Shown here: piece by piece, positions 6,401-12,799 of the stretch
How positions within the stretch are numbered: the first letter of the stretch is position 1
Layout: the number at the start of each line of letters is the position of its first letter
DNA from: Gonium pectorale
Lineage: Eukaryota > Chlorophyta > Chlorophyceae > Chlamydomonadales > Volvocaceae
NCBI GenBank assembly: GCA_001584585.1
Contig: LSYV01000119.1
Location: 77,578 to 90,376, forward strand
Reading direction: 5' to 3'
Length of the DNA: 12,799 bases
The notes under the pieces: model-generated
Told to the model about the DNA's origin: nothing
Databases searched by the model: none
Seen by the model: only the letters and a program-made list of their open reading frames with translations
Made by a program: the position numbers and the translations under genes

Positions 6401-7636
6401 TGCGGCGTGCGGGTTGGCTTGGAGGTTGGCGTGGAGGGGATAACGTGCTCTGAGCGGCATCTCCTTCGCAAACGCCGCCTCACTCGCGCGATCACGCCCT
6501 CTCCCCCCATCTCTGCAGCATGTCGTCAGCCCCGAGGGGCTGACCGCTAGGTTCGACGACCCGCATCCGCACCATCACCAGCACCACCAGCACCACCAGC
6601 AGCAGCAGCGCCTCCGAGTGGCCTCGACTGCGGGGGCGCAAGACAGCGGTAGCGCGGCCGGGACGGTACCCCCCCGGGGCTGCGCTCCTCATGAACATCG
6701 GCCGCACTGTCACACTCAAGTGAGTGCCGCCGCCAGTTGTGCGGCTGACTTTTGGGGGGGGGGGCGCGGGGTGCGGCCGCACCGCCACACGTAAGTAAGT
6801 GCCGCCTGCCGCGCCACACCGCCACTCCGGGGATGGGTGTTGGTGTGGGTGTGGGCTCCGGTGGTTCGTCTGCCTGTATCACGGCGTCTCGCTTCGACAT
6901 GTCTAGTGACGGGATGAACGCGCGGGTTGCGCTGAGCGTTTTCGAGGCTTTGATTGACGTGCCTTTCATTGACACCGCAGTGCGGGCGGGGTGCAACCGG
7001 CGCCCCGATGTAGCCCCCGTGCTCGGCCCGCGGCACACGCCACCTTTGATGGCAACTTGGGACGTCGTCCGAGCAACACTCTGCGCATGAATCTCGCACC
7101 CCCCCACTCTGCCCATGAATCTCCCCCGCCCCCCCCCTGCGCATGAATCTTCCTCCTCTTATGAGGGATAGGACACACCTCCCCATCATTGCGTGTGTCC
7201 GTGAATGGACCTTCGCCGCACGGACGGGGCCCGCCGGGTGGTCACCACTCAAACGTCACCCGTGTAACCACGCAGTCCCCGCGGAAAAGGCAACCCCTAA
7301 AACGACTGAAAAAACACAGCGCCGTGATGGCTCCAATGCTGTGTCCTGCCGTCGTCACAGTCTCTGCCCCTAGCCAGCGCCCTCGCACACCCAGCCGTGT
7401 TCACCTCCGGCCGCGTCCGCCGTTGGTCTACCGGGAGACCGCCCCCGCGCCTGACGCTGCTGCTGCCGCTGCCGCCCCGGCCTCCTCCTCCTTCACCCTC
7501 CACTAGGATGGCTGACGCGCAGAGCCAGCTGGAGCGCACCCCGGCGGTGGACACGGACAAGGCCCGCGCCTACGTTGCGCTCATCAGCGATTGCCTCGAC
7601 CTGCTGGCCAAGCTACACAGCCTGCAGCAGCAGTAG
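3395..7636 (+). CDS. ZNRD2: ZNRD2/SSSCA1 (p27 autoantigen)-type protein with two zinc ribbons
   Basis: Modelled exons are 3395-3490, 3627-3704, 3906-4379, 4744-4775, 5420-5972, 6519-6719 and 7507-7636, giving about 520 residues. Family knowledge: ZNRD2 (SSSCA1, Auto_anti-p27 family) is a small eukaryotic protein with one CxxC..CxxC zinc ribbon and a C-terminal helical segment. It is linked to mitosis and tankyrase binding in animals; its molecular role is unclear. Seen here: ribbon 1 has LLLKGWAMLAEACPRC then LCVNC (Cys 28, 31, 46, 49). Ribbon 2 has LQGWALLDKYCPRC then MFCVSC (Cys 225, 228, 243, 246). Spacing is CX2C-X14-CX2C in both. Ala-rich linkers, poly-Gln and a His/Gln tract follow. The C-terminus LKMADAQSQLERTPAVDTDK..LISDC matches the family's last helices. 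The ATG has an in-frame TAA 18 nt upstream. The protein is much longer than the roughly 200-residue human one. Exon 6 needs a one-base correction or another donor. Confidence 0.87.
3627..3704 (+). CDS. ZNRD2: ZNRD2-like exon 2 (second half of ribbon 1)
   Basis: The acceptor is CCCGACAG and the donor is CAG|GTGTGC. Twenty-six codons encode VPLMKERHSQERLCVNCDTA and FVEDAQ, the second CxxC knuckle of ribbon 1. It is phase 0 on both sides. Confidence 0.87.
3906..4379 (+). CDS. ZNRD2: ZNRD2-like exon 3 (Ala-rich acidic linker and start of module 2)
   Basis: The acceptor is CGTCCCTACAG and the donor is CCAG|GTGCGG; 158 codons, phase 0 both sides. It is mostly low-complexity Ala/Gly/Pro/Ser with an acidic patch (DDEGEGSDDAEYD), probably disordered. 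The last 15 residues, SADEISDLLSAKMLQ, are the helix that leads into the second zinc-ribbon module. Confidence 0.83.
4380..4743 (+). other. Intron 3 of the ZNRD2-like gene, with internal duplication
   Basis: This 364-nt intron contains an imperfect direct duplication (about 4442-4557 and 4576-4664) and ends in a C-rich acceptor. No exon is seen in it. Confidence 0.75.
4442..4664. repeat. Imperfect tandem duplication inside intron 3
   Basis: Two diverged copies share colinear blocks in the same order: CGGCGGAT, TATTCTGTTGG, GGGTCG, GGTCCCT, GAGTTGATA and GGCATC. Copy 1 is about 4442-4557 and copy 2 about 4576-4664. This points to an old duplication of roughly 130 bp with small indels. Confidence 0.72.
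4744..4775 (+). CDS. ZNRD2: ZNRD2-like exon 4 (32-nt micro-exon in ribbon 2)
   Basis: The acceptor is CGTCCCGCAG and the donor is CCCAG|GTGCGC. Ten codons, GWALLDKYCP, plus two bases. It carries the first Cys of ribbon 2; the Arg codon is split AG|G and the second Cys starts exon 5. The exact match to the GW..L...CPRC signature makes this tiny exon secure. Confidence 0.86.
4776..5419 (+). other. Intron 4 of the ZNRD2-like gene
   Basis: This 644-nt intron splits the CPRC knuckle of ribbon 2. It contains a word shared with intron 5 (4872-4892), a doubled CCAGAACCGGCACGG (about 4912-4940), a 14-bp perfect palindrome CGTACATATGTACG (5149-5162) and an AT-rich patch near 4961-4985. No exon is visible. 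Confidence 0.72.
5420..5972 (+). CDS. ZNRD2: ZNRD2-like exon 5 (rest of ribbon 2, poly-Gln linker)
   Basis: The acceptor is a seven-C run plus CAG and the likely donor is CCG|GTGGGT (phase 0). It encodes CSTVLVRSKATKRMFCVSCD and then WVLTEADAQQ, followed by Ala/Gly-rich sequence with two Gln tracts (about 5599-5622 and 5659-5680). A second donor four bases later (GTGAGG) would change the phase. The frame stays open past the donor into the intron repeat, so the 3' end rests on phase agreement with exon 6. Confidence 0.82.
5973..6518 (+). other. Intron 5 of the ZNRD2-like gene, with a 40-bp tandem repeat
   Basis: This 546-nt intron lies between the poly-Gln exon and the His/Gln exon. It carries the tandem repeat at 6073-6238 and a G10 run near 6303-6312. 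It ends with a strong acceptor. Confidence 0.7.
6073..6238. repeat. Higher-order tandem repeat, 40-bp unit
   Basis: The unit is GGGTAATACGGAAT + GGGTAATACGGTAT + GGGTCGCGTCGC (14+14+12 bp). Full units start at 6087, 6127 and 6167, with identical sequence as read. A partial unit starts at 6207, and one extra 14-bp subunit precedes at 6073. Near-perfect identity suggests recent expansion. Confidence 0.93.
6519..6719 (+). CDS. ZNRD2: ZNRD2-like exon 6 (His/Gln tract; frame conflict)
   Basis: The acceptor CCATCTCTGCAG is excellent and exon 5 enters in phase 0, reading HVVSPEGLTARFDDPH, then an HHQ/Q tract. The family-like end MNIGRTVTLK is in the frame one base later and exits through CTCAA|GTGAGT in phase 2, exactly fitting exon 7. 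So the segment carries one extra base between about 6552 and 6690; the C7 run at 6669-6675 is the likeliest place. The alternative is the downstream donor at 6791 (GTAAGT), which keeps frame without an indel but loses the conserved LK. Confidence 0.66.
6720..7506 (+). other. Intron 6 of the ZNRD2-like gene
   Basis: This 787-nt intron starts with a GTGAGT donor. It contains a near-copy of that donor region 71 bases later, a G11 run (6754-6764), a GGTGTGGGTGTGGG-type stretch near 6834-6855, and CGCATGAATCT/CCCATGAATCT words repeated near 7083-7150. No exon is needed here by phase. Confidence 0.65.
7507..7636 (+). CDS. ZNRD2: ZNRD2-like exon 7 (conserved C-terminal helices, stop)
   Basis: The acceptor is a pyrimidine-rich tract ending CCTCCACTAG. 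One base completes Lys, then 42 codons start MADAQSQLERTPAVDTDKAR and end HSLQQQ with stop TAG. The K-[LM]-x-x-A-x-x-x-L..LI..C pattern is the family's C-terminal signature. An alternative acceptor at 7374 keeps this frame but would not give the LKM junction. Confidence 0.84.
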
Positions 7637-8825
7637 TGGTACGGTAGTAGTAGTGGTACGGCAGTAGCGGTGGCATTCAGGGGCCGGGCGGTCTGCGCCT
7701 GGGGCAGGCGGCAGACGCTAGGGGCAGACGGCAGTAGCGGCCTTTGGTACGGGCGAGCTTGCGCCTGGCGCAGCGGCCGACAGTGGGCCAGTAGTGGCGT
7801 GGTGCGCGGCGGGCTGCGTACAGCCCGCGGTAGTGGCCGCCTGCGGCAGCTGCAGCGGCAGCGGCAGCGGCCCGAAAGGAGCCCTCCCCCCCGCCCCCGC
7901 GCACTACCCTGTAGCCGAGTGCGGCCCGCGGCTTGGCTGGTCCTGGCGACGTACGGGCCCCGTACGGGGCGGGCTTCGCCTCCGTTTGCGGGAGCGTGTG
8001 CAGCCACCTGCGGCACTACGGGTCTCGGGCCTTGTAGTAGTATTGGGGGGGGGAGCTGTAGACGGCCTGTGTGGGCTCGCGACGCCAGCGCGACCGAGCG
8101 ACTGTCCGGCAGTGGGGGCAGTGGGGGCCTCTGGCCGGGCTGCCCCTCGACGTGTGCGACGCCTCTGTGCCAGGCAGGATTACTGTGCTCGTGCGTTCGT
8201 ACGTTTGTGTTCGTAGTGCGTCAGGTCTTGCGGTGTTGGGCTCAGAGCAGCATCTGCTCTGGTTGGGGTCTCGCGCCGTCTGCGCGCCTCGGGCCTCTGG
8301 ATTCGTACAAGCTGTTAATTCGCCTGCGTGGAATTCTGGGGAGTTGGGAGCCACGCACCGCGGGCCACGCACCAGGGGCCACGGGCGAGACTTCACGTGG
8401 CACAGCAGGGCTGTGGCGTGTGAGGAATGAATCGCAGTGCATGTGTCGAAATGGAATGACGCATACGATCAGCTTCAGCGCGAAGTGTATGTGTTCTATA
8501 TGATCTAAAAGATCTATGCATGACAGTGTGAGACAGTCCTAGCCGGCAGCCCATGTACCCAACAAAGTAACCCCGGCGCCAGGAACTTAACGTTGGCAGT
8601 GTATGTGTTGTGTGTACGGCGGCCGCGGCGTCATCCACGTGCCTGACGGAGGGGGTGAGGCCGGCAGGTGTCGCCGATCCTCCCGCTTTGTGTTATGCGC
8701 GCGTCTGTGCCCCTACCCGGGCGCTTTTTCATTAATTGTGCAGACGTGCTTTGCTGCTATGAAGTCATGCGTCCCGGTTCCTTCCCAAGCGGTATGCGGC
8801 CGCGGATTGTAAGTGCGCTGCCAGG
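7637..8825 (+). other. Probable 3' UTR of the ZNRD2-like gene
   Basis: From the TAG stop to just past the first TGTAA there is no convincing exon. The region begins with GTAGTGG/TACGG-type short repeats and includes a G9-10 run near 8044. The length of about 1.2 kb is within the range known for volvocine 3' UTRs. The end is inferred, not observed. Confidence 0.5.
8808..8812 (+). terminator. Candidate poly(A) signal TGTAA
   Basis: TGTAA is the usual volvocine polyadenylation signal, with cleavage about 10-20 nt downstream. This is the first plus-strand occurrence I find after the ZNRD2-like stop codon. Confidence 0.55.
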
Positions 8826-9645
8826 CGCTGCAGGAGGAGCGTCCGCAAGGGCTTCTCGATGCAACAAATGCAGGATGATGCGGTAATCTACACTCCTCGC
8901 CCATCGGATGATTGGGCGTGACCCGTGAGCCCCGGGTGCCATGGTCGCCTGCGCAGAAACGCGAGCACCAGGCACGCATAACTTCAAGGAAGCCATACTT
9001 GGTTGGCAGTCCAGCCAGCTGCCGTACTAACCCACGGCACGTCCGCGCCAAGAATGCGCACTCAAAAGTTCTCTTATATTTTTTTTCTGTGGAAAGGTTA
9101 TATTGCTTCAAGCCTTCAGCACACGCCTGGAACCCGTTCGCGGGCAACTGGGACCCAGCGGCAGCCTCGGCAGCCGGCAATGGAGACCCAGCGACAACGG
9201 CTATACACATACATGAGTACATGTGCGTGCGGTGCAGAAAGGGGCGCCACGCCAGAATCGCGTCGCATGCGCCCAGCGCCAAGTAAGAGGGCCGTGTTGG
9301 GAGATGCTTAAAGCGCCCCCTGCAAGCGTAGCTCCTTGAACGCCGGTTTTTATATGTTTAGCAGTAGCAAGCATTCACGAGAATCACGACGGTATCTCAC
9401 ACGTGCCATCGCCCCGTGAGTTTCCCCTTCGTGCCGGCCGCCGTACCGCTACCTGCCATCTTCGTGCCCGCCCAAGCGCTTCGGTCAGCGTTGGGTTTCG
9501 CCACACGGCCTGCACTGTTGACAAGTGACACCACCTGAGCCCACCTGCTGGGCCCACAACTCGCCATCAAGGCATGCGGGCGCAATACACGGTCATTGGG
9601 TTGGGTCGGCACAGCGGGGCACAGGGAAGGAGATCAAAGTGCCGA
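8826..9645. other. Gene-poor intergenic stretch
   Basis: No exon can be supported on either strand. It has a T-rich patch at about 9078-9087, followed by CTGTGGAAAGGTTA; this 17-bp word (with TTT before it) also occurs inverted near 10245-10261. Long ORFs here lack coding-like codon use. Confidence 0.5.
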
Positions 9646-9686
9646 TACCGTATTGCTACGCACGATTCGCGACACGGGATTCGTGA
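9646..9686 (+). repeat. Left terminal inverted repeat
   Basis: Pairs with 10079-10119. The two differences are at positions 12 (T/C) and 30 (C/T) of the repeat. Confidence 0.9.
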
Positions 9687-10078
9687 AAATCACCAATCCA
9701 ATGGCAGGGGTAAATCCTGACTGGGGGCCCGTCACGGCTGTCACGAATCCCGGTACGGCTTGGATCCGTGCCATAACCATAAGCACACGCATGCATGACT
9801 TTGCAGTACCGTATGGTAACGGTACAGGCATCATTCGCTAGTTATGCCTGAAAGAACAGTGTTGGGAGGCTGAGCTGTCGGTGATGGAACTTGGCGTAAA
9901 TGGTGTTGGAAGGCGGGGTGGCTATACGTTGGTTCAGCTGCAACGGTTTGGCTGCAATGGGGACGGAGTGGCGTCCATCACGAATTCGGTAGCGTGGCAT
10001 AACGCTGGCTGCGGACGCAGGAGTGGCCTCACGAATACCGGTGCCAGACGGATAAAAGAAAAACGCGTTTTGGGGGTC

Positions 10079-10119
10079 TCACGAATCCCATGTCGCGAAT
10101 CGTGCGTGGCAATACGGTA
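10079..10119 (-). repeat. Right terminal inverted repeat
   Basis: Reverse complement of 9646-9686 with two mismatches. The plus strand reads TCACGAATCCCATGTCGCGA at its inner edge and ends CAATACGGTA. Confidence 0.9.
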
Positions 10120-10273
10120 CAGCCTCGACTTCGCCTGTTCGCCAACTTGGTCTTGGCTGCCGTGGTGCGCTGTAGTTGGGGCAGGTTTTCGGGAGGGCTG
10201 CCTGTCCCTCCCGTTGTCTGCGCCCTTTCTCGCCTCTCCGCCTGTAACCTTTCCACAGAAATGTAAACTAATC
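10105..10273 (-). repeat. Dispersed repeat copy, inverted relative to 1144-1290
   Basis: Shares the 20-bp core (10219-10238) and imperfect flanks with 1144-1290 on the opposite strand. The plus strand carries two TGTAA words (10243-10247, 10262-10266) that could act as poly(A) signals for a plus-strand element transcript. The homology reaches into the right inverted repeat, suggesting both belong to one larger element. Confidence 0.62.
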
Positions 10274-10290
10274 AAATCGGGCCCCTGGCC

Positions 10291-10452
10291 CTAGGCTTGC
10301 ACCATTGGCAGGATGTCGCTGGGGATGGGGCACGTGCTGAACACCCACGACCAGCCTTGGGGCCGGGAAGTGCTGGGATACGCCGCAGCAGCCGACAGCC
10401 GGTGCTCACCGGGCAACAGGTCCATCAAGCAGGCCTCCGAACAGCCCTTCTG
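10291..10452 (-). CDS. Uncertain: possible terminal coding exon
   Basis: The minus strand reads 53 codons beginning QKGCSEACLMDLLPGEHRLS, then containing GWSWVFSTCPIP, and ends with TAG at 10293-10291. Codons are mostly C/G-ended. Possible acceptors (CACAG before 10449; CAG near 10473) lack a pyrimidine tract. The plus-strand ORF 10313-10531 (MSLGMGHVLNTHDQPWG) shares the same wobble positions, so codon bias cannot choose a strand, and polypyrimidine tracts nearby favour plus-strand splicing. I do not recognise either product. Confidence 0.3.
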   Translation of the reverse strand, partial: QKGCSEACLMDLLPGEHRLSAAAAYPSTSRPQGWSWVFSTCPIPSDILPMVQA

Positions 10453-10530
10453 TGACACCGCTGCCCGTTGCTGTCTCCCCTCCCCTCCCCTGTTTCATAT
10501 GTTTATTATCCCCTCCTCTCCCTGCCCGTA

Positions 10531-12520
10531 GATAGCCTTCCCCGCAGACCTGTGGGGAGGGCCTAGCCCACACCTGTGGGGAGCCCATGCCGCCGACCGC
10601 AGTCTTTGATGTCTTTCCCTTCAGCAAAAATACGGCTGTATGCATTCCTGCGGAATGCACGTGACAGCCCGGCGGCTGGTCGTTGGCCGCTGGGGGTTGG
10701 GCGGTTGCTGCAAGTTGGGTTGTGGCCGCGTTCAATTCGGAAAAACGGTAATGCGAAGCGCTACTGTGTTACACATCATGGTCATGGACAGGTCTCCTAC
10801 AGCTCATGCAGACCAGCTCTGCCTGCAACAAGAGGCCAGCAGCAAGGCCGTCCGCTCCCGTCCGCTGCAGTGCTAACCTCCCGTCCTCTCCTACCTTCCT
10901 TGTCCCTGCGACCCTGCCTCTTGCAGGTCGCAGCACGCCTTCAGCTCTCCACCTAACCCCCATGCCTGCCTACGCCCGCCGTCCACCTCCCCCAACGCCT
11001 CCCCCTGTTCCATCCTTCTCACAGTCATAGAGGGTCATAGTTCCGTCCGTCGCCACACGCGTACGCGCTCCTCAGTCTTCACATCCTGGATGAATAATGG
11101 GCGCACAGCAGCGCGAGTCACAGTCGCCCGCCGTACAGCCAACTGCGTCAACCAACACGGGGCTGCGTCTATCGTTGCTGTGCGACGCCGCACAAACCGC
11201 GCACCGTACATCACACCCGTACGTCGTAATTTATTTTGCTTTATTTTGCAACGTACACAACGGGGGAAAGGCGTGGGGCAACTGCGTGTCCCCATGCCCG
11301 CCCTTGCCCATGCGCGCACTGTGCAGACTCTTCCAAATGCCGTGCAAGGGCACATCGGAGCACCACCAGACTGCAATCAAGTCACTGCACTCCAACCAAG
11401 TCAAGCATAGTGAATGAATGATGGTGTGGATATTCGCGCAGTGCACTGCCTCTTCCGTTTGCCAGGGCGTGGCTTGGTTTAATTTATTAGATAGCAAGGG
11501 CCCATTATGCCCCCTGGCTCCGCATGCACATACACCAACAGCACGCTCAAAGTAAGCAAGCGTGGAGCGCAAAGCGCATGTGACAGGCACAGCACAGCAC
11601 GGCACAGCACAGCACGGCGTAGCACAGGACGCAGGCATGGCATGACATGCAACACTAAGGGCAGCCCGTGGCGAGCACGCAGAGCAGACATCCATGATGG
11701 GCCACTCGTAAGGCGTGGTGGCCAAGACAGTGGTGGCAGCGGTGTGAACAGCCCAGGGGAGCCTGGGAGGAACACAACTTTAGCCCTCGCCACCATTGAA
11801 GCCATCAAGCAAACAACGACCATCATCACTTCGTGCAAAACTTCGCAACGGCGTCCGGCACCCAAACAGCGTCGGCCTTTGCCAGTGCACGGCTAGGGCC
11901 CCCTGCAGCACGGCGTCGCCTTGCAATCAAGGTGGGTGAGTTGCCGTAACTGCCGGTCGCCGCGGGTCCAGAACATTGGATGGATAAATTCTTCATGCAC
12001 GCACTCGCACTGGGACATGCTACTTTTGCTTTTTAGCTATGAAGGGTTTGCATTGTGTTTAAGCTATGAATGGCAGGCATTGCACACATATGAATAGGAC
12101 AAGCCATCACTCAAGTACTAACGCAACTGCAGAGGCGGGCCCGCCCAAGGGCCGCTGGTATGCATTGCCCTCCGGTGCTGCGATCGCCCATGGCCCCTCA
12201 ACACCTCTGGGAGCCTGCCACCCTGGCCACCATGCACGTGCAAGCGTATACCCATATCTGACAAGTGGGTATGAGGGCATCCCAACTACGCACGACCCCA
12301 GCCCACACTCACAACGCGGTGCACCCGGCCAGCAGCGACGAGGCCCCAGCACGGCGCGGCGCGGCCCTGGCTTGATCGCGGACTTTGGGTCGCCGCACGG
12401 GCGTTGAGACGACTTCATCCCATGTATGTGCACGACCGCGCACGGCTGGTGATGCCGCTAGCGCACATGGGGCGAGGGGCGCGCGGGTGTTCAACCCGCG
12501 CAGGACGCAACCCGCCAGCT
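10531..12520. other. No supported exon; part probably 3' UTR of the right-hand minus-strand gene
   Basis: The stretch is less GC-rich in places, with AT-rich patches near 11226-11250 and 11478-11493. It has plus-strand pyrimidine tracts ending in AG at 10530, 10623, 10926 and 11024 that look like acceptors, but no coding frame follows them. In the minus direction the first TGTAA after the 12521 stop is at 10773-10769, implying a long 3' UTR or a variant signal. Confidence 0.4.
11585..11630. repeat. GCACA/GCACG short tandem repeat
   Basis: Runs of AGCAC and GGCAC (for example GGCACAGCACAGCACGGCAC) make an imperfect 5/15-bp microsatellite. Confidence 0.8.
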
Positions 12521-12741
12521 TTACTTATCTAATGAGCCCCAGAAGGACGCATAGGGGGACGACCTCAGCACCCGCCGCCTGCCAATGCCGCCCCCCGTGA
12601 AACTGCCGCCGGCGGCTGCGGCCTCGCCGTTCTCCTCGGCCAGGCTCGTGCCGGGAGCAACATGTGGGAAGCGCCAGGCCGCGCAGTCGCGCGGACAGGA
12701 GGCGGCAGATTCGCCGATCTCGGGGCTGCAGATGCCGTCGC
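12521..12741 (-). CDS. Last coding exon of a cysteine-rich (GDGxC..CPxDC) protein, partial gene
   Basis: The minus-strand acceptor is CGTGCACGCAG after a C-rich tract, with branch-like GCTAAC words upstream (about 12765-12780). The exon enters in phase 1, so its first Gly codon is split, and 73 codons end in TAA at 12523-12521. It starts GDGICSPEIGESAASCPRDC, the C-terminal part of a CGDGxCxPxxGE...CPxDC module known from extracellular Cys-rich proteins. The preceding Cys should lie at the end of the previous exon, outside the window. The rest is Ala/Gly-rich with a basic GRRRVL patch and ends SFWGSLDK-like (ASFWGSLDK). Codon use is strongly GC-ended. Catalytic domains, if any, are upstream and unseen. 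Confidence 0.78.
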
Positions 12742-12799
12742 CTGCGTGCACGGAGGGGGGGGAGTTTAGCGGTTAGCGTTGACGGTTGGCTGACCGTTG

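Larger units (their letters stand above)
9646..10119. mobile_element. 474-bp element with 41-bp terminal inverted repeats (MITE-like)
   Basis: The left end (9646-9686) starts TACCGTATTGCTACGCACGA. Its reverse complement returns at 10079-10119 with 39 of 41 positions matching. The inside has no transposase. It has further TCACGAAT words at 9741, 9978 and 10029, the last two followed by variants of the CCGG tail, like subterminal binding sites. No target-site duplication is obvious. This fits a non-autonomous DNA transposon, but the same sequence is joined to the dispersed repeat at 10120-10273, so the true element could be larger. Confidence 0.7.

Noticed and set aside
7374..7506. Extra 5' part of the last ZNRD2-like exon (acceptor at 7374)
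   Set aside because: The reading is Pro/Leu/Arg-rich from a pyrimidine tract, its phase does not fit exon 6, and it would separate LK from MADAQ.
8713..9282. 189-codon minus-strand ORF
   Set aside because: It has mixed codon use, no recognisable domain, no splice logic, and overlaps the likely 3' UTR end of the plus-strand gene.
9397..9612. Resemblance of a minus-strand frame (QVVSLVNSAGRV) to the end of exon 5 of the secreted gene (QVNALVNFAG)
   Set aside because: Only about 20 of 30 bases match and nothing upstream aligns; it is probably chance.
9881..10294. 137-codon plus-strand ORF
   Set aside because: It runs through the inverted-repeat element and the dispersed repeat. Its similarity to a minus-strand ORF near 1160-1260 is explained by the shared nucleotide repeat.
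1..12799. CRISPR arrays, tRNA or rRNA genes, prokaryotic operons, viral genes
   Set aside because: None was seen: no spaced palindromic repeats, no cloverleaf noticed by eye, no rRNA words, and the gene structure is eukaryotic. A tRNA scan would be needed to exclude tRNAs fully.

Overview
This window looks like nuclear DNA of a volvocine green alga (the Chlamydomonas/Gonium/Volvox group). The evidence is GC-rich exons with strong C/G preference at third codon positions, many short exons with GT..AG introns and C-rich acceptor tracts, Ala/Gln/Gly-rich low-complexity protein linkers, G homopolymer runs of 10-11, and TGTAA as the likely poly(A) signal. Nothing prokaryotic was seen. No real gene here is a long single ORF, so I built gene models by matching splice sites, reading phase and protein logic. 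They are manual models without transcript support.

Layout. (1) 408-2856, minus strand: the first five exons of a secreted protein gene of unknown family, running off the left edge; every exon junction is phase-compatible. (2) 2857-3394: the 538-bp space between two divergent start codons. (3) 3395-7636, plus strand, with a 3' UTR to about 8825: a complete gene for a ZNRD2 / SSSCA1 / p27-autoantigen-type protein. It has two zinc-ribbon modules instead of the one in the human protein, and the conserved C-terminal helical segment. Its introns carry a 40-bp tandem repeat, an internal duplication and a duplicated splice donor. Exon 6 shows a one-base frame conflict. (4) About 8826-10290: gene-poor DNA holding a 474-bp element with 41-bp terminal inverted repeats, joined to a dispersed repeat whose inverted relative lies in an intron of gene 1. 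(5) 10291-10530: a short coding-looking segment of uncertain strand. (6) 10531-12520: no convincing exon; part is probably the long 3' UTR of the next gene. (7) 12521-12741, minus strand: the last coding exon of a second gene, ending in a cysteine-rich GDGxC...CPxDC module and continuing off the right edge.

The genes do not form an operon or an obvious pathway. One encodes an intracellular zinc-ribbon protein and the other two look secreted or extracellular. I see no new defence or mobile 'system'. The points most worth checking are the two-ribbon ZNRD2 architecture with its frame conflict, the hidden multi-exon secreted gene, and the inverted-repeat element.
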